This document shows positions 44,366-54,562 of a stretch of 64,000 bases of DNA, in pieces. The notes beneath the pieces were generated by a model that ran no database searches, was not told the origin of the DNA, and saw only the letters and a list, made by a program, of their open reading frames with translations. The DNA comes from Mycolicibacterium madagascariense (lineage in GTDB: Bacteria > Actinomycetota > Actinomycetes > Mycobacteriales > Mycobacteriaceae): NCBI RefSeq assembly GCF_010729665.1, contig NZ_AP022610.1, forward strand, positions 806,001 through 870,000. Direction: 5' to 3'. How positions within the stretch are numbered: the first letter of the stretch is position 1; every line of letters starts with the position of its first letter. Position numbers and translations under genes: made by a program.

Positions 44366-44441
44366 GTTCCCCCGCGAGCAGACGCAAAGGGCCCTCATTC
44401 GGGGTATTTCAGGGCCCGTTGCGTCTGCTCGCGAGGGGAAC
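44366..44441. terminator. long bidirectional hairpin between convergent genes
   Basis: Arms 44366-44395 and 44411-44441 pair over about 29 bp with one mismatch and one bulge, around a 15-nt loop. The arms contain CGCGAGCAGACGCAA. There is no U-run; mycobacterial terminators often lack one. It fills the gap between the HAD stop and the helicase stop and would end both transcripts. Confidence 0.75.
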
Positions 44442-46142
44442 TCAGGCCCGCAGCGATCGCACCGCTTCGATGCGCGCGGCGAGCTGGTCGGAGTTCGCCG
44501 CCGCGACGACCGGCCCACCGCAGATGCGGCGCAGCTCGTTGTGGATCCAGCCGTGCGGCTTGCCCGTTCGGTGATGGGCGAGCGTCACCAGCGCGTTGAG
44601 CTCCTTGCGCAGATCGCGCAGCTGGCCGTGCGTCGTGCCGGGCACCGGTAGCGTGCCACCCGCCGCGGTGCGCTTCTTCAACTGCTCATCCTGCCTGCGC
44701 CGCAACAGGTCTCGCATCTGGGCGGCATCGAGTAGACCGGGGATGCCGAGGTAGTCGGCCTCCTCGTCGCTGCCCGACGGGGTAGCCGTCCCGAACGACG
44801 ACCCGTCGAAGATCACCTGATCCAATTCCGCGTCGGCGCCGAGCATCTCGAAGCCGTTGTCCATCTCGTCGCGTTCGGACTTCTCCTTCGCGGCGTCGGC
44901 GAGGGCGTCCTCGTCCCACTCGCCCTGCGGTTCGCGGTGCGGCTTGCCGAGCACGTGATTGCGCTGGGCCTCCATCTCGCTGGCCAGCTGCAGCAGGTTC
45001 GGCACCGACGGCAGGAAGATGCTCGCCGTCTCGCCGGGCCGGCGCGACCGCACGTAGCGGCCGATCGCCTGGGCGAAGAACAGCGGGGTCGACGCACTGG
45101 TCGCGTACACGCCGACCGCGAGGCGCGGCACGTCGACGCCCTCGGACACCATGCGCACCGCGACGAGCCAACGGCTGGTGCTCTGCGCGTACTGCGTGAT
45201 GCGGTCCGACGAACCCGGGTCGTCGGACAGCACGACCGTCGGGACCTCGCCGGTGATCTTCGTCAGCAGGTCGGCGTACGCCCGCGCCGCCGTCTGATCC
45301 GAGGCGATGATCATGCCGCCGGCGTCGGGCACGTGCTGACGCTTCTGCTGCAGGCGCTTGTCGGCCGCCGCGATTACCGCGGGCATCCACTCGCCCGCCG
45401 GGTTCAGGGCGGTCCGCCAGGCGCGGGCGGTCTGTTCGGCGTTCAGCGGTTCGCCGAGACGCGCCGCGTGTTCCTCACCCGCGCTGTCGCGCCATCGCGA
45501 CTCACCCGAGTACGCGAGGAACACCACGGGCCGCACCACGCCGTCGGCGAGCGCGTCGGCGTAGCCGTAGACGTGGTCGGCCTGCGAGCGCTGCAACCCG
45601 TCCGGACCGCGCTCATAGGTGACGAACGGGATCGCGCTGTCGTCGCTGCGGAACGGCGTGCCGGTCAGCGCCAGCCGCCGGGTCGCATCGCTGAACGCCT
45701 CGCGGACCGCGTCGCCCCAGCTCTTGGCGTCACCGCCGTGATGGATCTCGTCGAACACGACGAGCGTCCTGCGGTTCTCGGTGCGCACGCGGTGTCGTCC
45801 CGGGTGGCTGGCCACCTGGGCATAGGTCACGACGACGCCGTGGTACTCGTCGGAGTTCTGCGCCGAGGAGTTGCTGAACTTGGGGTCCAGCGAGATGCCG
45901 ATGCCTGCCGCGGCGCGCGCCCACTGGATCTTGAGGTGTTCGGTCGGCACGACGATCGTGATGCGCTCGACGGTGCCATCAGCGAGGAGCTCACCGGCGA
46001 TGCGCAGCGCGAAGGTCGTCTTGCCCGATCCCGGTGTCGCCACCGCGAGGAAGTCCCGCGGCCGTGCTGCCAGGTACTTCACCATGGCCCGACGTTGCCA
46101 GCCCCGCAAAGCCTGGGTGCTGGGCGCTGCGTAACCCGGCAC
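44442..46142 (-). CDS. superfamily 2 DEAD/DEAH-box helicase
   Basis: A 566-residue helicase: Walker A ATPGSGKTTFA (about 35-45), VVPTEHLK, DEIH box in VVFDEIHHGG (131-134), motif III ALTGTPFR, and the C-terminal helicase part with VRMVSEGVDVPRLAVGV and motif VI QAIGRYVRSRR. This layout resembles the helicase core of type I/III restriction subunits and RadD/SSL2-type proteins, but no nuclease or methylase gene is adjacent. GTG 46142 has GGAG upstream. It diverges from the UvrA-like gene, and both act on nucleic acid. Confidence 0.9.
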   Translation of the reverse strand: MPGYAAPSTQALRGWQRRAMVKYLAARPRDFLAVATPGSGKTTFALRIAGELLADGTVERITIVVPTEHLKIQWARAAAGIGISLDPKFSNSSAQNSDEYHGVVVTYAQVASHPGRHRVRTENRRTLVVFDEIHHGGDAKSWGDAVREAFSDATRRLALTGTPFRSDDSAIPFVTYERGPDGLQRSQADHVYGYADALADGVVRPVVFLAYSGESRWRDSAGEEHAARLGEPLNAEQTARAWRTALNPAGEWMPAVIAAADKRLQQKRQHVPDAGGMIIASDQTAARAYADLLTKITGEVPTVVLSDDPGSSDRITQYAQSTSRWLVAVRMVSEGVDVPRLAVGVYATSASTPLFFAQAIGRYVRSRRPGETASIFLPSVPNLLQLASEMEAQRNHVLGKPHREPQGEWDEDALADAAKEKSERDEMDNGFEMLGADAELDQVIFDGSSFGTATPSGSDEEADYLGIPGLLDAAQMRDLLRRRQDEQLKKRTAAGGTLPVPGTTHGQLRDLRKELNALVTLAHHRTGKPHGWIHNELRRICGGPVVAAANSDQLAARIEAVRSLRA

Positions 46143-46248
46143 CCGAAGACTCCAATCTGGTCGAAGGGCAGTCTAGGCCAAGGGGTTACGCGGACGCATA
46201 TCTGCAGGACGTGTCCCCTGCGACACGCCAACGCAGCACAATGACGGG

Positions 46249-48780
46249 ATGTCCCCGCCGACCACCGACGAACCCACCGACCCGTTCGTCCGCGTGCTCG
46301 GCTCGCGCGTGCACAACCTGCGCGGCGTCGACGTCGCGGCGCCGCGCGACGCGTTCGTCGCCTTCACCGGCATCTCCGGCTCGGGAAAGTCGTCGCTGGC
46401 GTTCGGCACGATCTACGCCGAGGCTCAGCGACGCTACTTCGAGTCGGTCGCGCCCTACGCGCGCCGGCTTTTGCTGCCTGGCGGCGCGCCGAAGGTCGAC
46501 GACATCACCGGCCTGCCGCCCGCCGTCGCCCTGCAGCAGCGGCGCGGCACGGCGTCGTCGCGATCGTCGGTCGGCACGGTGACGCAGCTGTCGAACCTGC
46601 TGCGCATGCTGTTCTCCCGCGCCGGGACGTTCCCGAAGGGCTTCACCGAGCGGCTCGACTCCGACGCCTTCTCGCCGAACACCGCCGTCGGCGCCTGTCC
46701 GGAGTGCCACGGCCTCGGCCGGATCCACCGGGTCACCGAGGAGACGCTGGTGCCCGATCCATCGCTGACGATCCGCGAGGGCGCCGTCGCCGCGTGGCCG
46801 GGCGCCTGGCAGGGCCAGAACCTGCGCGACATCCTCATCACGCTGGGCTACGACATCGACAAGCCGTGGCGCAAGCTGTCGAGGAAGGCCCGCGACTGGA
46901 TCCTGTTCACCGACGAGCAACCCACCGTGGAGATCCATCCCGACCGCGCCAACGTGACCGCCGACTACACCTACAACGGCACGTTCTCCAGCGCCGAACG
47001 CCACGTCCGCCACACGCTGGCCAACTCCCAGAGCGCGATGATGCGCCGCCGCGTGCTCGAGTTCGTCGACAGTGTCGACTGCCCGGTGTGCGACGGGTCG
47101 GGCCTGCGGCCGGAGGCCCTGGCCGTCACGTTCGCCGGCGCCAACATCGCCGAGCTGGTGGCGCTGCCGCTGACCGAACTGGCCGACGCGCTGCGCCCGG
47201 CCGCGACCCGCACCGAATTCCAGACCGCGTACGAGTCGACCGAGTCGGGTGAGCTCACCGAGGTCGCGACGATGATCGCCGCCGACCTGGTGGCCCGCAT
47301 CCAGGTGCTCGTCGACCTCGGCCTCGGTTACCTCGCGCTGAACCGCCGCACGCCGACGGTCTCGCCGGGGGAGCTGCAGCGGCTGCGGTTGGCCACGCAG
47401 TTGCGGGCCGGCCTGTTCGGCGTCCTCTACGTGCTCGACGAGCCGTCGGCCGGACTGCATCCCGCCGACGCGGAACCCCTGCTCGACGTCCTCGACCGGT
47501 TGCGGCGGGCGGGCAACTCGCTGTTCGTCGTCGAGCACGACATGGACGTGGTGCGCCGCGCGGACTGGGTCGTCGACGTGGGGCCTGGCGCGGGCGAGCT
47601 CGGCGGGGAGGTGCTCTACAGCGGCCCGGTCGCCGGCCTGGCCGACGTGCCCGCGTCGGTCACCCGGTCCTACCTGTTCGACGAGCAGCCGCCGGCCGCA
47701 CGCGCGCCGCGGGTCGCCAAGGGCTCATTGTCGTTGCGCGGCATCAGCTTTCACAATCTGCGCGATCTGGACGTCGAGCTGCCGCTCGGCGCCTACACCG
47801 CGGTCACCGGGGTGTCGGGGTCCGGCAAGTCGACGTTGGTCTACAAGGTGCTCGGCGACGTCGTCAGGCGCCATCTCGGCGGCGCGGCGGTCGCCCCCGA
47901 ATCCGAGGGCGACGAACCCGACGTCGAGATCGTCGACGTCGACCACGACGCGAGCCTCGGCGTCACGGCGGACGGCCTCGAACTGATCGACCGTCTGGTC
48001 GCCGTCGACCAGCGGCCGATCGGCCGGACGCCGCGCTCGACGCTGGCGACCTACACCGGTCTGTTCGACGCGGTGCGCAAGGTCTTCGCGGCCACCCCCG
48101 CCGCCCGCAGGCGCGGCTGGACGGCGGGCCGGTTCTCGTTCAACACCGCCGAGGGGCGCTGCCCCACGTGTCAGGGCGAGGGCTTCGTCGCCGTCGAGCT
48201 GCTGTTCCTGCCCGGCACCTACGGCAGATGCCCGACGTGTCACGGCGCCCGCTTCGACGACGACACCCTGACGGTGCGCTACCGCGACCACACCATCGCC
48301 GACGTGCTCGCGATGACGGTCGACGAGGCCGCGGAGTTCTTCGCCGACGTCACGGCCGCCGCCCGCAGCCTCACCACGCTGAAGGACGTCGGGCTGGGAT
48401 ACCTGCGGCTCGGCCAGCCCGCCACCGAACTGTCCGGCGGCGAGGCGCAGCGCATCAAGCTGGCGAGCGAACTGCAGCGGCCCCGACGCCACCACACCCT
48501 CTACGTGCTCGACGAGCCGACCACCGGGCTGCACCCCGCCGACGTCGACCTGCTCGACCGGCAGCTGCACCGCCTGGTCGACGCGGGCAACACCGTCGTC
48601 GTCGCCGAACACGACATGCGCGTGGTCGCCGGGGTCGACTGGGTCATCGACCTCGGGCCCGGCGCCGGCGATGCGGGCGGACGCGTGGTCGCCGCGGGGA
48701 CGCCTGCCGAGGTGGCGCGGTCGACCGAGAGCCGCACGGCGCCGTACCTGGCGGCCAAGGTGTCGGCCTACTCCGGGTAG
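46249..48780 (+). CDS. UvrA-like ABC ATPase (class II excinuclease paralog)
   Basis: An 843-residue relative of UvrA, about 100 residues shorter than the repair protein. Walker A sites are [10 protein letters not shown] (41-50) and [10 protein letters not shown]. Zinc-type cysteine pairs are ACPECHG with DCPVCDG, and RCPTCQG with RCPTCHG. The second ABC signature is normal ([10 protein letters not shown]); the first is altered ([10 protein letters not shown]). Such short UvrA paralogs are linked to DNA-damage or drug tolerance. It lacks the full UvrB-binding insert, as far as length shows. It diverges from a helicase, and its 3' end overlaps a convergent SDR by 13 nt. Confidence 0.9.
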   Translation: MSPPTTDEPTDPFVRVLGSRVHNLRGVDVAAPRDAFVAFTGISGSGKSSLAFGTIYAEAQRRYFESVAPYARRLLLPGGAPKVDDITGLPPAVALQQRRGTASSRSSVGTVTQLSNLLRMLFSRAGTFPKGFTERLDSDAFSPNTAVGACPECHGLGRIHRVTEETLVPDPSLTIREGAVAAWPGAWQGQNLRDILITLGYDIDKPWRKLSRKARDWILFTDEQPTVEIHPDRANVTADYTYNGTFSSAERHVRHTLANSQSAMMRRRVLEFVDSVDCPVCDGSGLRPEALAVTFAGANIAELVALPLTELADALRPAATRTEFQTAYESTESGELTEVATMIAADLVARIQVLVDLGLGYLALNRRTPTVSPGELQRLRLATQLRAGLFGVLYVLDEPSAGLHPADAEPLLDVLDRLRRAGNSLFVVEHDMDVVRRADWVVDVGPGAGELGGEVLYSGPVAGLADVPASVTRSYLFDEQPPAARAPRVAKGSLSLRGISFHNLRDLDVELPLGAYTAVTGVSGSGKSTLVYKVLGDVVRRHLGGAAVAPESEGDEPDVEIVDVDHDASLGVTADGLELIDRLVAVDQRPIGRTPRSTLATYTGLFDAVRKVFAATPAARRRGWTAGRFSFNTAEGRCPTCQGEGFVAVELLFLPGTYGRCPTCHGARFDDDTLTVRYRDHTIADVLAMTVDEAAEFFADVTAAARSLTTLKDVGLGYLRLGQPATELSGGEAQRIKLASELQRPRRHHTLYVLDEPTTGLHPADVDLLDRQLHRLVDAGNTVVVAEHDMRVVAGVDWVIDLGPGAGDAGGRVVAAGTPAEVARSTESRTAPYLAAKVSAYSG

Positions 48781-49652
48781 ACGACGCTCGTCAGCTCCTC
48801 CGACACCGCCCACAGCCGACGCTGGAGCGCGACGTCGTGCGACTTGTCGCTCGACGCGACGACCTTCGGGTAGCCGCGCGTCTCGCCGAAACCGTCGGGG
48901 CCGTAGTACTCGCCGCCGAGCACGCTGGGGTCGGTCGCCGCGCGCAGCGTGGGCAGGGCTCCCATCGCCGCGGACTGGCTGACGAGTGAGAAGGCGGGCG
49001 CCATGAAGCCGGGCAGGTGCCTGGCCAGTTCGGTGTCCGAGCCGCCGGGGTGCACGGCCGCGGCGAGCGTCGTCCCGTGGTGGGCCAGCCGGCGCTGCAA
49101 CTCGTAGGTGAACAGCAGGTTGGCGAGCTTGGCCTGGCCGTAGGCGGCGACGCGGTTGTAGCTGCGCTCCCACTGCAGGTCGTCGAAGTGGATGTCGGCG
49201 AGGATGCGGTGGCCGATGCTGCTGACCGTCACGACGCGCGAGCCCTCGACCGGGAGCAGTCGCTCCAGCAGCAGACCGGTCAGGGCGAAGTGGCCCAGGT
49301 GGTTGGTGCCGAACTGCAGCTCAAAGCCGTCCTTGGTCGTCGACTTCGGCGTCCACATCACGCCGGCGTTGTTGATCAGCAGGTCGATGCCCTCGTAGCG
49401 GGACTTCAGTTCGTCGGCGGCGGACCGGATGGAGTCCAGCGAGGTGAGGTCCAACTCGGCGACGGTGACGTCACCACCGATGCGCGTCGCGGCGTCCTTG
49501 CCCTTGTCGAGGTTGCGGACGGCGAGCACGACGTGTGCCCCGCGGGCCGCGAGCGCCTTGGCCGTCTCGAATCCGAGCCCGGTGTTGGCGCCGGTGACGA
49601 TGGCGGTGCGGCCGCTCTGGTCGGGGATGTCGGCGGTGGTCCACGTGCTCAT
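48768..49652 (-). CDS. SDR oxidoreductase paralog (second of three)
   Basis: A 294-residue SDR: TGANTGLGFETAKALAARGA, LLINNAGVMWTP, SSIGHR, YGQAKLANLLF, and the family end SHDVALQRRLWAVSEEL. It is closest to the SDR at 42545, including long DNA identities around the active-site region. ATG has AAAGGAG upstream. It follows the SDR at 49684 by 31 nt, so the pair forms an operon that diverges from a TetR gene. The 3' end overlaps the UvrA-like gene by 13 nt. Confidence 0.9.
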   Translation of the reverse strand: MSTWTTADIPDQSGRTAIVTGANTGLGFETAKALAARGAHVVLAVRNLDKGKDAATRIGGDVTVAELDLTSLDSIRSAADELKSRYEGIDLLINNAGVMWTPKSTTKDGFELQFGTNHLGHFALTGLLLERLLPVEGSRVVTVSSIGHRILADIHFDDLQWERSYNRVAAYGQAKLANLLFTYELQRRLAHHGTTLAAAVHPGGSDTELARHLPGFMAPAFSLVSQSAAMGALPTLRAATDPSVLGGEYYGPDGFGETRGYPKVVASSDKSHDVALQRRLWAVSEELTSVVYPE

Positions 49653-49683
49653 GTGTGCTCCTTTAGTGACGGATGGTGGGGGA

Positions 49684-50574
49684 TCAGACCGGGAACGAGA
49701 TTCCCGTGAGTTCTGCCGAGACCGCCCACAGTCGCTGCTGGTCGGCGATGTCGTGCGAGCGGCCGCTGGACTCGACCACCCTGGGGTACCCGCGCATCTC
49801 GGCGAACCCGCCGGGGCCGAGGTACTGGCCGCCGGTCACGGTCGGATCGGTCGCGGCCCGCAGCGTGGGGAGTGCGCCCATCTCGGTGTCCTGCTCCAGC
49901 GGCCGGAACGCCGCCTGCACGACGCGGGGCAGGTGACGGGACAGTTCGGAACTGGAGCCGCCGGGATGCGCGGCGACCGCGATCGTCCGGCGGCCGGCCA
50001 GCCGCCGCTGCAGCTGATAGGTGAAGAGGAGGTTGGCGAGCTTGGACTGGCCGTAGGCCCGCACGCGGTTGTACCCGGTGTCGGACTGCAGGTCGTCGAA
50101 CCGCATGCGGCCGGCGCGGTGGCCCATGCTGCTGACGGTGACGACGCGCGAGCCGGGGGTGATCAGCATCCGGTCGAGCAGCAGCCCCGTCAGCGCGTAG
50201 TGGCCGAGATGGTTGGTGCCGAACTGCAGCTCGAACCCGTCCTTCGTCGTGGCCTTCGGCGTCATCATCACTCCGGCGTTGTTGATCAGCAGGTCGATGC
50301 CGTCGTAGGCGGCCCGGATGCTCGCCGCGGCCCCCCTGATGGAGGCGAGCGACGTCAGGTCGAGTTCCTGAACGCCCACGTCGGCGCCGGGGTAGCGCCT
50401 GGCGATGAGGTCCGCGGCGGCCTTGCCCTTGTCGAGATTGCGGACGGCCAGCACGACGTGCGCGCCGCGGCCCGCGAGTGCGGTCGCGGTCTCGTAGCCG
50501 AGGCCCGTGTTGGCGCCGGTGATGACCGCGACGCGGCCGGTCTGATCGGGGATGTCGGCAGCTGTCCACGTCAC
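49684..50574 (-). CDS. SDR oxidoreductase paralog (third of three)
   Basis: A 296-residue SDR with TGANTGLGYETATALAGRGA, LLINNAGVMMTP, SSMGHR and YGQSKLANLLF, ending SHDIADQQRLWAVSAELTG. GTG 50574 is preceded by GGAGGATCCCC. First gene of the SDR operon, divergent from a TetR regulator; two related dyads lie in the shared promoter region, so TetR control is likely. Confidence 0.9.
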   Translation of the reverse strand: MTWTAADIPDQTGRVAVITGANTGLGYETATALAGRGAHVVLAVRNLDKGKAAADLIARRYPGADVGVQELDLTSLASIRGAAASIRAAYDGIDLLINNAGVMMTPKATTKDGFELQFGTNHLGHYALTGLLLDRMLITPGSRVVTVSSMGHRAGRMRFDDLQSDTGYNRVRAYGQSKLANLLFTYQLQRRLAGRRTIAVAAHPGGSSSELSRHLPRVVQAAFRPLEQDTEMGALPTLRAATDPTVTGGQYLGPGGFAEMRGYPRVVESSGRSHDIADQQRLWAVSAELTGISFPV

Positions 50575-50600
50575 GGGGATCCTCCTGGGTAAGATCGAAG

Positions 50601-50651
50601 CGGAACGCCCGCTCCGGTTGCTACCAATATACGGAACGCGCGCCCCGCTTT
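50601..50651. promoter_or_regulatory. two tandem operator-like repeats between SDR operon and tetR
   Basis: CGGAACGCCCGCTCCGG at 50601 and CGGAACGCGCGCCCCGC at 50632, each an imperfect dyad (CGGAAC-N4-GCTCCG type), 31 bp apart. An AT-rich AATATACGG between them may carry -10 elements for both directions. Candidate TetR sites. Confidence 0.5.
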
Positions 50652-50667
50652 GTCAACGGGAGGATTC

Positions 50668-51234
50668 GTGATCGATCGGTGCAGGCCCCTGCGAGCCGAC
50701 GCCGCGCGCAACCGCGCGCGGGTGCTCGAGGTGGCCTACGAGACCTTCGCGGCCGAGGGATTGTCGGTGCCGATCGACGAGATCGCGCGCCGCGCGGGCG
50801 TCGGCGCCGGCACGGTGTACCGGCACTTCCCGACGAAGGAGGCGCTCTTCGCCGCCGTGATCGACGACCGCGTGCGCGGCATGGTCGCCAGCGGCCGGGC
50901 GCTGCTCGACACCGAGGGTCCGGGTGAGGCGCTGTTCAGCTTCCTGCGCCACATGGTCAGCACCAGTGCGACCGACCACGGTCTGGTCGAGGCGCTCGCC
51001 GGCTACGGAATCGACATGGACGCCGCCGCGCCGGGGGCCGAGGCGGCGTTCCTCGAGTTGATCGAGGAGCTGCTGACGGCGGCCCAGGCGGCGGGCACCG
51101 CCCGACGCGACGTCGGCGTGGCGGAGGTCAAGGCGCTGCTGGTCGTGTGCAAGGCGACGCAGGGCCACGACGAGGAGGTCACGCGCAAGGTGACCGCGGT
51201 GATCGAGGCAGGTCTGCGCGCGTCGGCCCCGTGA
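50668..51234 (+). CDS. TetR/AcrR-family transcriptional regulator
   Basis: A 188-residue repressor. The N-terminal helix-turn-helix spans RADAARNRARVLEVAYETFAAEG and the recognition part EIARRAGVGAGTVYRHFPTKEALF. The C-terminal ligand domain is variable. The GTG at 50668 has GGGAGGAT just upstream, preferred over 50650. It is divergent from the SDR pair and most likely represses it and itself through the tandem dyads. The inducer is unknown. Confidence 0.9.
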   Translation: MIDRCRPLRADAARNRARVLEVAYETFAAEGLSVPIDEIARRAGVGAGTVYRHFPTKEALFAAVIDDRVRGMVASGRALLDTEGPGEALFSFLRHMVSTSATDHGLVEALAGYGIDMDAAAPGAEAAFLELIEELLTAAQAAGTARRDVGVAEVKALLVVCKATQGHDEEVTRKVTAVIEAGLRASAP

Positions 51235-51253
51235 CGCCGCGGCGGACCCGAAC

Positions 51254-51280
51254 CTTGCACTCGCCATGGTCGAGTGCTAA
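51254..51280 (+). promoter_or_regulatory. CIRCE element 1 (HrcA operator)
   Basis: CTTGCACTC-N9-GAGTGCTAA: near-perfect match to the CIRCE consensus upstream of groEL2. Confidence 0.93.
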
Positions 51281-51288
51281 AACTTAGA

Positions 51289-51315
51289 TTGGCACTCGCG
51301 ATCGGTGAGTGCTAG
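51289..51315 (+). promoter_or_regulatory. CIRCE element 2 (HrcA operator)
   Basis: TTGGCACTC-N9-GAGTGCTAG, centred 35 bp after the first copy. Two CIRCE elements indicate tight HrcA heat-shock control of groEL2. Confidence 0.9.
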
Positions 51316-51381
51316 GTCGGGACGGTGAGACTGGGGCCGCACGTGCGGTCGCACACTCCAGTCGTCCGTCGCGGGCACTGA

Positions 51382-53055
<1,674 letters not shown>

Positions 53056-53071
53056 GTCCTGCTCTACGAGA

Positions 53072-53104
53072 AGGCCCGGTTCCCCTTGGGAGCCGGGCTT
53101 TTTC
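53072..53104 (+). terminator. intrinsic terminator of groEL2
   Basis: GCCCGGTTCCC pairs with GGGAGCCGGGC around a CTT loop region, followed by a run of five T. A classical Rho-independent terminator, 16 nt after the stop. Confidence 0.85.
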
Positions 53105-53378
53105 GTGCGCTTACCTAGGACGTTACGCAGCGCAGACTGAATCGGGCGACGGTTTTGGGCGGTCTGGCGTCGTGGGATTCAGTCTCGGTGTCGAGGGAGT
53201 CCGGGTCGGCCCGTCACTCAGCGGATCCCCTCTCTGCATTGCTATGTGCCAGCCTCACGCTGCGGTCGCGATTTCGTCCGCGCGGCCAGTTTTCACGACC
53301 GTGGCGTGCAAAACCTGCCTAGGACGTCGTTCGGCAGTATTCGCCGGGGTCGTCTGACGCCGGCTATGTCTCCAACCG
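53105..53378. other. non-coding gap with inverted and direct repeats
   Basis: No supported gene. It contains the 10-bp inverted repeat AGACTGAATC (53134-53143) / GATTCAGTCT (53176-53185) and two copies of CCTAGGACGT about 200 bp apart. No tRNA or known RNA motif was recognised. Confidence 0.5.
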
Positions 53379-53408
53379 TTGACATATGTCATCGTGCGTT
53401 GACATACT
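53379..53408 (+). promoter_or_regulatory. SigA-type promoter with palindrome over the -35
   Basis: TTGACA (53379-53384), 18-bp spacer, CATACT (53403-53408). The perfect 12-bp palindrome TGACATATGTCA (53380-53391) overlaps the -35, and a second TTGACA follows at 53399. It drives the secreted protein gene at 53450. Confidence 0.6.
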
Positions 53409-53449
53409 CGACGTGTGGCGGGTGCCACATCATCGTCGAGGGGAATCAC

Positions 53450-54562
53450 ATGAGCATCGCCGTCAGACCGCACACCAGGTTCGCCGCCGCGTTGGTCGCC
53501 GCGGGGGTGGTGTCGGCCGCATCCGTCGTGGGCCTGCCCGAGCACCGGTCGGTCAGCATCGACGTCGCCAACGCCTCCGCGATCACCGACGTGCTGTCCT
53601 CCTTCGGCAAGGGCGTGGAGGTGGCGTCGAGTCTCGTCGGCATACACGTCGACGCCGTCGTCTCGCTACCCTTCGAGGCTTCACTGGCGGTGCTGGCCGC
53701 CGCTCAGCATCCCGAACTCGGCTCGAGCATCCTGAGCTATCTGGTGCAGCGCTTCGTCAATCCCTCCATCGGAGCGCCGTTCGTCGCCTACCCGTTCGAA
53801 ACCGAGCAGGCCGTCTCGCTCCTCGGAAGTCTGCTGCCGCAACCACTTCCGGGCCTTGTCGACCAAGCGGGCAAGGACTTCGCGACGGCGTTCGACGACG
53901 TTCTGAAGCATCTCGGCAATCCGGTGCCGGGGTACGACGCCGTGCAGGCCGTCATGAACGACACCGTGCTCGGCGGTGTCGTGGAGGCGGGCCAGCTCGC
54001 GGTTCGTGCGCCGATCTACGCGGGCTGGAACACCGTGAACTATCTCGGCAATCTGCCCGTCAACGTCGAGGCGTCCGTCGAATCGGCCATCGCGAAGCCG
54101 GGCCACATACCCGGTCTGGCAAGCAATCTCGTCTATGGCTTACTCTCACCCAACGCCGACGTCGGGTTGTTCGGGCAGCTGCTGAACAACGCGGTGGATC
54201 CGTTCACCTGGTTGCCCGCACCGATCGGGTACAGCGCGGCGGCCCCTGGTCTGGCCAACCAGTTCCGCGACGCCGTCACCCAGGTCGTGAACCACGTGCT
54301 GTCGATGCTCCCCACACCCGTGACCCCGGCGGCCCTGTCGACGCCGACAGCGGCGACCGGTCAACCGACCTACAGCGTCGGCGCGGCGAAGGGCGCGATC
54401 GCCCAGGAGCCCAAGAAGGCCAACGCGACAACCATCGTCAAGGCCGAGAAGCCAAGCAAGACAAAGGCTTCGAAGGCGAAGGCCAAGCCCACGCACGCCA
54501 AGCCCAAGCCCCGGCACGCCAAGCCGACGAAGTCTAGAGCTCCTTCAGCGGCGTCGGCGTGA
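53450..54562 (+). CDS. secreted protein of unknown function with basic Lys/Ala/Pro tail
   Basis: A 370-residue exported protein. A signal peptide (RFAAALVAAGVVSAASVVG) leads to a mature part beginning VSIDVANASAITDVLSSFG. The central part is helical and hydrophobic (SLPFEASLAVLAAAQHPELGSSILSYLVQRFVNP, split here by context, and WNTVNYLGNLPVNVEASVES). The last 60 residues are Lys/Ala/Pro/His-rich (KPTHAKPKPRHAKPTK), suggesting binding to acidic cell-wall polymers. No known domain was recognised. GAGGGG precedes ATG 53450. Its 3' end overlaps the convergent transporter gene by 29 nt. Confidence 0.75.
   Translation: MSIAVRPHTRFAAALVAAGVVSAASVVGLPEHRSVSIDVANASAITDVLSSFGKGVEVASSLVGIHVDAVVSLPFEASLAVLAAAQHPELGSSILSYLVQRFVNPSIGAPFVAYPFETEQAVSLLGSLLPQPLPGLVDQAGKDFATAFDDVLKHLGNPVPGYDAVQAVMNDTVLGGVVEAGQLAVRAPIYAGWNTVNYLGNLPVNVEASVESAIAKPGHIPGLASNLVYGLLSPNADVGLFGQLLNNAVDPFTWLPAPIGYSAAAPGLANQFRDAVTQVVNHVLSMLPTPVTPAALSTPTAATGQPTYSVGAAKGAIAQEPKKANATTIVKAEKPSKTKASKAKAKPTHAKPKPRHAKPTKSRAPSAASA

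Noticed and set aside
44442..48780. restriction-modification or phage-defence island around the SF2 helicase
   Set aside because: No methylase, nuclease or other defence gene flanks it; neighbours are HAD, UvrA-like and SDR genes.
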